Below are positions 1 to 4,792 of a stretch of DNA of 8,350 bases, piece after piece. Origin of the DNA: Natronohydrobacter sp. (GTDB lineage: Bacteria; Pseudomonadota; Alphaproteobacteria; Rhodobacterales; Rhodobacteraceae); contig SKSL01000098.1 of the NCBI GenBank assembly GCA_007123015.1, forward strand, positions 1 to 8,350, written 5' to 3'. The notes under the pieces are model-generated. The model made no database searches, was not told where the DNA came from, and saw only the letters and a list, made by a program, of their open reading frames with translations. Made by a program: the position numbers and the translations under genes. Positions within the stretch are counted from its first letter, which is position 1. Each line of letters starts with the position of its first letter.

Positions 1-199
1 GGACAACAGCCAATCTGCGCGCCTGTTCTTCCGGGTCGATCTGGACCGTAATCCGGGGGCCTGTTGCATTCGGTGAAACCGGGACGCGCCGAAAGGAAAA
101 ATCCTCGCGATCCTGAGCAACCGCCGGGACGGCGATACTCGCTGACACGACCGCAGCGAACACCGCAGCGGCCGGTCCCACAACGCGAAAAAGCGACAT
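1..199 (-). CDS. Secreted protein, N-terminal part; possible lytic transglycosylase (partial)
   Basis: An open frame reads leftwards from an ATG at 199-197 and leaves the window with no stop, giving 66 residues. An in-frame stop (TAA, 205-203) lies two codons upstream, so this is the only plausible ATG. Residues 1-28 form a clear Sec signal peptide: a short basic start (Arg5), a hydrophobic Ala/Val-rich core at about 6-24, and an AVA|Q cleavage site at 28/29. The mature part starts with Gln-Asp and contains FSFRRV at 34-39 and RITVQIDPEEQARRLA at 49-64. From memory, an ITVQID-P segment shortly after the signal peptide is typical of Rhodobacteraceae proteins annotated as SLT-domain lytic transglycosylases, but the catalytic domain lies outside the window, so the function is a guess. 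Secretion is well supported. No strong Shine-Dalgarno is seen. It is divergent from the pilus genes and need not belong to the pilus system. Confidence 0.75.
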   Translation of the reverse strand, partial: MSLFRVVGPAAAVFAAVVSASIAVPAVAQDREDFSFRRVPVSPNATGPRITVQIDPEEQARRLAVV

Positions 200-252
200 C
201 TGTTAACTGCTCGTTTTATCTTTTGCGCCATGATGCTCGCAGCGCGAAGCAA

Positions 253-270
253 ATGCCAGAGATTTGGCAT
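253..270. repeat. Perfect inverted repeat ATGCCA-N6-TGGCAT
   Basis: ATGCCA at 253-258 and TGGCAT at 265-270 are exact reverse complements around the 6-base spacer GAGATT. Its position between two divergent genes and its dyad symmetry fit the binding site of a dimeric regulator. It could also be chance, since a 6-bp palindrome with a free spacer is not rare in 340 bases. No regulator gene lies in the window to pair with it. Confidence 0.3.
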
Positions 271-382
271 GGATCCTCAGAAAAGCGCTGGGGCGCGTGG
301 CACGAATACAAGATCACGTCAAAGCGCCTGCCTTTGCCGATCAGATCGATTCAGGTGCCGAACAATCCTTGGGGACAACCTC

Positions 383-451
383 ATGACAGAAACAGGACGC
401 GATAATGTGCTGATATTGTCCAAGACCTGCCCCAATCCGAACATGATTTAA
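383..451 (+). other. Possible 22-codon upstream reading frame before flp
   Basis: ATG at 383-385 opens a 22-codon frame ending TAA at 449-451. It is preceded at a suitable 7-base distance by GGGGA (371-375). The peptide begins MTETGRDNVLIL and ends NPNMI, and shows no recognisable domain. It would lie in the flp leader only if transcription starts upstream of 371. It may be chance; it is listed because it has both a start and a ribosome-binding-like sequence. Confidence 0.15.
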
Positions 452-538
452 GTGTTTATAGAAGATGACCAGCTTGGGACGGACAGAGTTTCACCTGAGA
501 GGGCGACCAAACTGTAAAAGCGTATCTGGAGAAGAGAC

Positions 539-790
539 ATGACCTTTTTTGCAAACATCAAGACCTTCGCTGCTGACGAATCCGGTGCTGTGACCGTCGA
601 CTGGGTCGTTCTGACCGCCGCGATTGTGGGCCTGGGCATCGCTGTTGTTGCATCCGTCCGTTCCGGCGTTGGCAACGTGGCCGGCGAAATTCGTGGCTCG
701 TTGGAATCGGCCAGCGTGACCGACCTCGGCAACCTGACAACGCAAACGGGTGGAACGGGTGCGAGCGTATTCGACCGCGCGTCCGATTGA
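539..790 (+). CDS. flp: Flp-family major pilin (type IVb prepilin)
   Basis: This 83-residue prepilin is the likely main subunit of the Flp/Tad pilus. Residues 1-16 are the leader, with Lys8 and acidic DES before the cut, and the prepilin-peptidase site is SG|AVTVDW (Gly16/Ala17). Asp at mature position +5 replaces the classical Glu; Asp here is usual, as far as I recall, for rhodobacterial Flp proteins. The hydrophobic helix VVLTAAIVGLGIAVVASV spans about residues 23-40 and both anchors the prepilin and packs the fibre core. The rest is a short polar Gly/Ser/Thr-rich tail, with a mature length of 67 residues, normal for Flp. GGAGAAG at 528-534 is a good ribosome-binding site 7 bases (from GGAG) before the ATG. 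Two hairpins and a terminator follow directly, so flp can be made as a short abundant transcript separate from the assembly genes. Membrane insertion and cleavage need a prepilin peptidase encoded elsewhere. Confidence 0.92.
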   Translation: MTFFANIKTFAADESGAVTVDWVVLTAAIVGLGIAVVASVRSGVGNVAGEIRGSLESASVTDLGNLTTQTGGTGASVFDRASD

Positions 791-810
791 TAGTCAGGAT
801 GCATCAGCAT

Positions 811-836
811 GGCGCGGGGAAACATGATCCCGCGCC
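811..836 (+). repeat. GC-rich hairpin downstream of flp
   Basis: GGCGCGGG (811-818) pairs with CCCGCGCC (829-836), 8 bp plus a possible G-U pair (819/828), around an 8-base loop. It lies 20 bases after the flp stop and 7 bases before the intrinsic terminator stem. It lacks a T-tract, so it is better read as a 3'-end stabilising structure protecting the flp message than as a terminator in its own right. Confidence 0.55.
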
Positions 837-843
837 CAAGATC

Positions 844-871
844 AAAGACCTGCCCCTTGGGCGGGTCTTTT
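844..871 (+). terminator. Rho-independent terminator after flp
   Basis: A 12-bp stem is formed by 844-855 and 859-870, with one G-U wobble (position 851 with 863) and a 3-base loop CTT. The 3' arm ends in TCTTTT (866-871), giving the U-tract of an intrinsic terminator. The arms read AAGACCTGCCC and GGGCGGGTCTT. It lies between the two pilin genes, so flp transcripts should end here, with only partial read-through into the second pilin gene. Confidence 0.75.
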
Positions 872-916
872 GCAGTTGATGGTAGAGCCCGGAAAAACTG
901 TGCAGGAAGCAGTCAG

Positions 917-1162
917 ATGACTCATAGATTAAAGTTCAGTGACTTCTGCTTGGATGACAGCGGCGCTGTAACCACGGATTGGCTTGTGCTGACGGCCGCG
1001 ACGTTTTTTCTGGGTGCTGCCGTCGTGTGGTATGTCGGTGAGGGTGCTTTGACCGTCGGGTCCAGAACCGATGCAGCCCTTGCGACCGGGTCGATTACTG
1101 GAATGGACGAGTTGGAAAGCAACACCTCCAGTACAGAAGGGTTTACGCGCGCGCCAGAATGA
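917..1162 (+). CDS. Second Flp-type prepilin, likely minor pilin or variant paralogue
   Basis: An 81-residue protein aligns with the upstream Flp without gaps through the leader and helix. It has the same 16-residue leader and the site DSG|AVTTDW (Gly16/Ala17), followed by the hydrophobic stretch LVLTAATFFLGAAVVWYV (about 23-40). Differences from Flp are Thr for Val at mature +4, a bulkier helix (FF, WY), a Cys at leader position 11, and a more acidic Ser/Thr-rich tail. The start is taken at 917 because AGGAAG (904-909) lies 7 bases upstream; an in-frame ATG at 809 would force translation through the flp hairpins and put about 36 odd residues before the leader. Being downstream of a terminator, it is probably expressed less than flp, which suits a minor pilin. 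A role as an alternative major subunit cannot be excluded. Confidence 0.85.
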   Translation: MTHRLKFSDFCLDDSGAVTTDWLVLTAATFFLGAAVVWYVGEGALTVGSRTDAALATGSITGMDELESNTSSTEGFTRAPE

Positions 1163-1370
1163 CCTTCAAAGGAATGCGCCTGGCTCACATCTTTGCTGCA
1201 ATCAGCAGCCAAACGATCGGACCGCCAATAATTCCAATGAACCTGGCCAATTCGTGCAAGTCCGGTCTACGCCTTGCCCTGCAATCTTCATTTTTCAGCC
1301 ATAATGCATGTGTACCGTCGGTGCATTGAAACGCGGGTCGAAACTGGCCCAATGATGGAAGGAGTTGGCG
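1163..1370. other. Intergenic region before cpaB
   Basis: These 208 bases hold no convincing plus-strand gene. CATAAT (1300-1305) matches a -10 hexamer at 5 of 6 positions, but no good -35 is found 16-18 bases upstream. A short inverted repeat GCTGC-N5-GCAGC lies at 1195-1209 without a T-tract. On the minus strand, a frame ending at 1185 encodes a membrane-like segment, discussed in the findings, without a convincing start. Confidence 0.4.
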
Positions 1371-2201
1371 ATGCGCCTCGTCTTCGGAGCAGTTCTCGTC
1401 GCGGGTTTCGGCCTTGCAGGCTTCGCTGTCTATGAAACACATTCCTATATCACAGAGCTTCAGCAACGCCTCGTGGTCGCGGAACGCAATGCCAACACAG
1501 TCGAGATGGTCGATGTTTTCGTCGCAGGTGGCGAATTGCGGCACGGCCAGCTCCTGACGCGCGATGATATTCTTGTCGCCCCTTTCCCGCATTATGCAGT
1601 GCCACAAGGCGCCTATACGGATATAGACGCGCTGTTCCCCAACAATGCACAATCGCGCGTCGTGTTGCGCGCCATGGACGATTTGGAGCCGATCATGGCC
1701 TCGAAATTGACCGAACCGGGCAAACAGGCCGGGATCACATCGCATCTGAGCCCAGGCATGCGCGCTTTCACCATCCCCGTCAATGCGACCACTGGTGTGG
1801 CAGGGTTCCTGCAGCCCGGTGACGTGGTCGACCTGTTCTGGACAGGGCGCACCCGCGACAGTGGCGAGGTCACCCAGCTGATCCAATCTCAGCTGCGGCT
1901 GATCGCTGTTGATCAAAGCGCAGATATGGACCGTGCCACCAGCGTCACCAATGCGCGCACTGTCACTGTCGAAGCAACCCCGGAACAAGCAGCGAAACTT
2001 GCACAGGCCCAAAGCTCTGGGCGGTTGTCACTGGCGCTTGTCGGAGTGGGCGATACTGCACCTGTCGAAATGATCGAGATGACTCAGGATCGGCTCTTGG
2101 GGATCACACGGGAAGAGCAGCGCGCACCGGATGAAAAATGCCATATCCGCACACGGCGGGGCAATGAAGTGGTCCTGATCGAGATTCCGTGCACCAATTG
2201 A
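1371..2201 (+). CDS. cpaB: CpaB/RcpC-type Flp pilus assembly protein
   Basis: This 276-residue protein is anchored in the inner membrane, is mostly periplasmic, and works with the secretin during Flp pilus assembly. A hydrophobic N-terminal anchor (about 3-20) is followed by a short charged helix (28-43). An SAF-like domain begins near residue 46 (VDVFVAGGELRHGQLL) and includes DDILVAPFP. The RcpC/CpaB domain follows, with PGMRAFTIPVNATTGVAGFL and PGDVVDLFWTGR (roughly 125-165). The start at 1371 is favoured over a TTG two codons upstream because AAGGAG (1359-1364) sits 6 bases before the ATG. Two cysteines close the protein, Cys257 and Cys274, and could form a periplasmic disulfide. Length and domain order are normal for the family. 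Neighbours on both sides are pilus genes, but the gaps of 208 and 280 bases are larger than expected inside a tight operon. Confidence 0.9.
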   Translation: MRLVFGAVLVAGFGLAGFAVYETHSYITELQQRLVVAERNANTVEMVDVFVAGGELRHGQLLTRDDILVAPFPHYAVPQGAYTDIDALFPNNAQSRVVLRAMDDLEPIMASKLTEPGKQAGITSHLSPGMRAFTIPVNATTGVAGFLQPGDVVDLFWTGRTRDSGEVTQLIQSQLRLIAVDQSADMDRATSVTNARTVTVEATPEQAAKLAQAQSSGRLSLALVGVGDTAPVEMIEMTQDRLLGITREEQRAPDEKCHIRTRRGNEVVLIEIPCTN

Positions 2202-2481
2202 CGGACGCGACCGTCTTAGCAGCGCCGCTGATCCGATACGCCAAAGACGCGCGCCGCCTACCCTCTAGATACGGCATAACGGCGCCTTGTCTCTGCTACA
2301 TATGGGATCTTTCGTGGAAGGCGTTGCAAAAAAGCACTTAAAGACCGTCTCGTAACCACAAGAAACTTGATAAAAATTCGGGTTTGGCGCATGCTTCGTC
2401 AAAATCGCGGATATAAATCTGCCAGCGGGATCTTTTGGGTCTCGACTGATAAGAACCGAGCAGTCTTGGAAGGCAGGCAGT
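2202..2481 (+). promoter_or_regulatory. 280-base cpaB-cpaC gap with candidate promoter
   Basis: No gene is supported here. TTGATA (2367-2372, 5 of 6 to the -35 consensus), 17 bases, then CATGCT (2390-2395, 3 of 6 to -10) is a candidate sigma-70-type promoter about 80 bases before cpaC. A separate TATAAA lies at 2412-2417 without a matching -35. A weak 5-bp stem directly after the cpaB stop (2200-2215) lacks a proper T-tract. GGAAGG (2468-2473) is the cpaC ribosome-binding site, 8 bases from its ATG. Confidence 0.35.
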
Positions 2482-3870
2482 ATGAAAACGAAGACATTCG
2501 CAGCGGCGGTGCTTTTTGCGCTCAGCATGGGCCTCGCAACGCCACCGTCAGCGCAGGCAGATACATTCCGTGTCATGAATGGCGCTTCGATCTCGACCTT
2601 GCAGGTCTCGATGAACCGCGCTGTCGTGGTGGAGACCGAAAATCCCTTTGCAGAGCTGTCAATTGCCAATCCGGGGATCGCGGATATCTCGACATTGTCG
2701 GATCGCTCGATTTACGTCCTCGGCAAGACCCCCGGGCGCACGACGCTGACCATTCTGGGCCCGGACGGGACACTCATTTCCAATGTCGAAGTGCAGGTGA
2801 CACCGGATATCGCGGAATTCAGAGAGCGGCTGCGGCAGATTCTGCCCAATGAGCGGATCGAGGTCCGCACAGCCAATGACGGCATTGTGTTGTCTGGGAT
2901 CGTCTCGACAGCGGCACGACTGGACGCCGCGCTTGAACTGGCGCAACGCTACGCCCCTGACCGCATCTCGAATCTGATGAGCGTGGGCGGCACGCAGCAA
3001 GTCATGCTGAAAGTACGCTTTGCAGAGATGCAGCGCGGGATCAGCAAGAATCTGGGCACCAGCGTCAGCGTTCAGGGCAGCACCAATGCAGCTGCAGGCA
3101 CAAGTCAGTTCACCGGGGGGTCTGCAGACCGTGGAAACCTGCTGTCGGGGGCAACCGGAGCAGGCGCGCTTGGGTTCCGCGTCGGCGGGGGCCGTTTGAC
3201 AGCGCAGGTCCTGATCGAAGCTCTTGAAACACAAGGGCTCGCGCGCACGCTTGCAGAACCGAACCTGACCGCCCTATCGGGCCAGGAAGCAAGCTTCCTG
3301 GCGGGGGGTGAGATCCCATTGCCAGTGCGCGACGGCGATTCGGGCACACCCACGATCACTTACCGACCGTTCGGTGTTCAGCTGGTATTCACACCCCGTG
3401 TTCTTGACGACAATGTCATCAACCTGCGTCTGGATGCAGAGGTGAGCTCGCTCGACCCTTCGATCGGGACTGACACGACCCTGATCACATTGCCGGGATT
3501 GCGGACGCGCAAAACGACCACCACGGTCGAACTGCGTGATGGTGAAAGCTTCGCGATTGCAGGGCTGTTACAGGATGATTTCCTTGCAAATTCAACTGGT
3601 GTGCCCTGGTTGTCCGAATTGCCGGTTCTGGGCGCATTGTTCCGCAGCGCCAATTACCAGCGCAACCAGACCGAACTGGTGATCATCATCACAGCGCATC
3701 TGGTCACCCCGACCCGTGGCGAGGCACTGGTTCTGCCAACAGATCGAATTCGGCCGCCAACCGAGCGTGAACTCTTTCTGAACGGGCGTCTTGCCGGATC
3801 GGGCGGCGGCGCTCTTGGCGAAATCGCGCGGCAGGATTTCGGCGGTTCTTACGGCTATGTGCTCGACTGA
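2482..3870 (+). CDS. cpaC: CpaC/RcpA-type outer-membrane secretin of the Flp pilus
   Basis: A 462-residue secretin forms the gated outer-membrane channel through which the Flp fibre leaves the cell. A Sec signal peptide covers residues 1-26 (cleavage SAQA|D). The mature N-terminal part (about 28-105) is the pilus-formation/N0-like domain, ending near LTILGPDGTLISNVEVQV. A BON-like segment follows (about 107-175: IEVRTANDGIVLSGIV). A Gly/Ser/Ala-rich loop lies at about 194-235. The secretin core follows, with RTLAEPNLTALSGQEASFLA (255-274), GGEIPLPV, and the family signature VPWLSELPVLGALFRS (374-389) followed by NQTELVIIITAHLV. Length is normal and nothing is disrupted. The C-terminal tail after about residue 420 is likely the assembly/targeting end. 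It carries its own ribosome-binding site and a candidate promoter, and is followed after 37 bases by an OmpA-type lipoprotein gene that is likely co-transcribed. Confidence 0.93.
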   Translation: MKTKTFAAAVLFALSMGLATPPSAQADTFRVMNGASISTLQVSMNRAVVVETENPFAELSIANPGIADISTLSDRSIYVLGKTPGRTTLTILGPDGTLISNVEVQVTPDIAEFRERLRQILPNERIEVRTANDGIVLSGIVSTAARLDAALELAQRYAPDRISNLMSVGGTQQVMLKVRFAEMQRGISKNLGTSVSVQGSTNAAAGTSQFTGGSADRGNLLSGATGAGALGFRVGGGRLTAQVLIEALETQGLARTLAEPNLTALSGQEASFLAGGEIPLPVRDGDSGTPTITYRPFGVQLVFTPRVLDDNVINLRLDAEVSSLDPSIGTDTTLITLPGLRTRKTTTTVELRDGESFAIAGLLQDDFLANSTGVPWLSELPVLGALFRSANYQRNQTELVIIITAHLVTPTRGEALVLPTDRIRPPTERELFLNGRLAGSGGGALGEIARQDFGGSYGYVLD

Positions 3871-3907
3871 CCCGCACAACCATGTGATTTTGATAAAGGA
3901 CCCCGCC

Positions 3908-4537
3908 ATGACGATCAACCGACGTATCTTCTTGCTGGGCATGGCTGGTTTCGGGCTGACAGCCTGCAGTGATCCGAAATCCAGTTTCAACCGCGAAGCC
4001 GGCAGCACAATTGACGAAGGCGGCTTCGGCAATCCAACCATGCACAATACGCTGCTGCAATCGGGCAAGATCAATCTTGCCGAGATCATGACTCAGCGTT
4101 TCCATGCCGAAGTGCCGTCCATGGTGAATTTCGCCTTTGACAGCGCGGAACTGGACAAGGAAGCACGCTCGATTCTTGCCATGCAGGCGCATTGGATGAA
4201 GCAATTTCCCGAGCTGCGCTTCAAGATTTACGGGCATACAGATGCTGTCGGCAGTGCAGCGTATAATTACCGCCTGGGTCTTCGGCGTGCAAATGCAGTC
4301 AGGCGTCATCTCATTGCGCTCGGGGTGCCGGCCGCAAGCATCATCGCAGTTGTGTCCCGCGGCGAGACCCAGCCCTTGATTGTCACCGAAGGCAAAGAAG
4401 CGGCCAATCGCCGTACTGTGACCGAGATTTCTGGCATGATCCGGCGGCGCGGGACCTTGATGGATGGCGACTATGCACGGATTATCCATCGTCAATATGT
4501 CAGCAGTGCCCGCGAACAGCATGGGACCGAAGGCTGA
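3908..4537 (+). CDS. OmpA-family peptidoglycan-binding lipoprotein of the tad locus
   Basis: This 209-residue protein is probably an outer-membrane lipoprotein that binds peptidoglycan. The N-terminus has two Arg (5,6), a hydrophobic stretch and a lipobox LTAC (17-20), so Cys20 would be lipidated; Ser at +2 favours the outer membrane. A linker to about residue 70 precedes an OmpA C-terminal domain (about 72-180). This holds FAFDSAELDKEARSIL and the peptidoglycan motif GHTDAVGSAAYNYRLGLRRA, with Asp112 and the Arg of the LxxRRA stretch in the expected ligand-binding places. The start is ATG 3908 because AAGGA (3896-3900) lies 7 bases upstream and the lipobox falls at normal depth. An upstream in-frame ATG (3791) would add 39 residues overlapping cpaC and spoil the signal peptide. 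By position after cpaC it is inferred to fix the secretin to the cell wall; the family is common in alphaproteobacterial tad loci. Confidence 0.88.
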   Translation: MTINRRIFLLGMAGFGLTACSDPKSSFNREAGSTIDEGGFGNPTMHNTLLQSGKINLAEIMTQRFHAEVPSMVNFAFDSAELDKEARSILAMQAHWMKQFPELRFKIYGHTDAVGSAAYNYRLGLRRANAVRRHLIALGVPAASIIAVVSRGETQPLIVTEGKEAANRRTVTEISGMIRRRGTLMDGDYARIIHRQYVSSAREQHGTEG

Positions 4538-4565
4538 TCCGGACCGCCACATGATCGAAAACTTT

Positions 4566-4594
4566 CGCGCCGGCACGAAGATCGTGTCGGCGCG
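4566..4594 (+). repeat. 13-bp GC-rich hairpin after the OmpA-type gene
   Basis: Positions 4566-4578 pair with 4582-4594 over 13 bp, with one G-U wobble, around a 3-base loop AGA. It starts 28 bases after the OmpA-type lipoprotein stop. Only TT follows on the plus strand, so as an intrinsic terminator it is incomplete; it may be a 3'-end stabiliser, an RNase-protection stem or a weak or partial terminator. Together with the gap it marks a likely boundary between the cpaC-ompA segment and the cpaE-cpaF-tadB segment. Confidence 0.5.
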
Positions 4595-4672
4595 TTCGCA
4601 TGCGCCGCGCGTGACAGGCACAGCCCTCGTGGCTCTGATAGGCTCTGAACCGCTATCGAACAATTAGACCAG

Positions 4673-4701
4673 TTCAGCCCAATTCTTGCCAGATTTATAA
4701 A
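4673..4701 (+). promoter_or_regulatory. Candidate promoter upstream of cpaE
   Basis: TTCAGC (4673-4678), a 17-base spacer and TATAAA (4696-4701) give a weak -35 (3 of 6) with a good -10 (5 of 6) at ideal spacing. It would start transcription near 4708, about 85 bases before the cpaE ATG. This is an AT-rich patch within an otherwise GC-rich region, which supports a regulatory role, but the match could be chance. Confidence 0.3.
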
Positions 4702-4729
4702 CAATCTTCCTTCTGAATAGCAGTGTTGA

Positions 4730-4787
4730 TCTGCGAGATGCCGAATCTCTCGGAGCAGACAGTGATAGCAATACGAGTTTGAGGAAG
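4730..4787 (+). promoter_or_regulatory. Structured leader, short frame and ribosome-binding site of cpaE
   Basis: TCTGC (4730-4734) and GAGAT (4735-4739) are contiguous 5' arms that pair with GCAGA (4755-4759) and ATCTC (4745-4749), making a bipartite 10-bp stem with a 5-base bulge. A 14-codon frame begins inside it (ATG 4738-4740, peptide MPNLSEQTVIAIRV) and ends at TGA 4780-4782, overlapping the cpaE ribosome-binding site GAGGAAG (4781-4787). That site lies 5 bases before the cpaE ATG. The layout allows translational coupling, but the short frame has no strong ribosome-binding site of its own. Confidence 0.3.
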
Positions 4788-4792
4788 CCATT

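Larger units (their letters stand above)
200..538. promoter_or_regulatory. Divergent intergenic region upstream of flp
   Basis: This 339-base stretch separates the minus-strand secreted-protein gene from flp and must hold the start signals for both. No convincing protein gene is seen. It contains a perfect inverted repeat at 253-270, a possible 22-codon reading frame at 383-451, and TATAGA at 457-462, which resembles a -10 element but has no good -35 at the right distance. The block 422-433 is repeated exactly in the flp terminator. No TTAA-N7-TTAA (CtrA-type) site with correct spacing was found. The exact promoters cannot be fixed by eye. Confidence 0.4.

Noticed and set aside
809..916. N-terminal extension of the second pilin from ATG 809
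   Set aside because: It would read through both flp 3' hairpins, lacks a ribosome-binding site and would bury the prepilin leader; ATG 917 has AGGAAG at the right distance.
1365..1370. TTG start for cpaB two codons upstream of the ATG
   Set aside because: It would lie directly against AAGGAG (1359-1364) with no spacing; the ATG at 1371 has a 6-base spacing.
2200..2215. Terminator directly after cpaB
   Set aside because: The stem is only 5 bp (GACGG/CCGTC) and is followed by just two T residues.
2338..2356. Possible CtrA-type site TTAA...TAAC before cpaC
   Set aside because: The half-sites are 11 bases apart rather than 7 and the second is GTAAC, not TTAAC.
2265..2669. 134-codon minus-strand frame over the cpaB-cpaC gap and the cpaC 5' end
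   Set aside because: Its start half is antisense to the conserved cpaC signal peptide and N-domain, and the translation shows no domain or coherent hydrophobic pattern.
3791..3907. Earlier start for the OmpA-type lipoprotein overlapping cpaC
   Set aside because: The extra 39 residues would destroy the lipoprotein signal peptide; ATG 3908 has a good ribosome-binding site and puts the lipobox at residues 17-20.
3704..4663. 319-codon minus-strand frame antisense to the OmpA-type gene
   Set aside because: It is a GC-driven shadow frame; the opposite strand carries a complete lipoprotein with conserved motifs.
4551..4667. 38-residue plus-strand frame after the OmpA-type gene
   Set aside because: It has no ribosome-binding site, no recognisable feature, and is largely made of the 4566-4594 hairpin arms.
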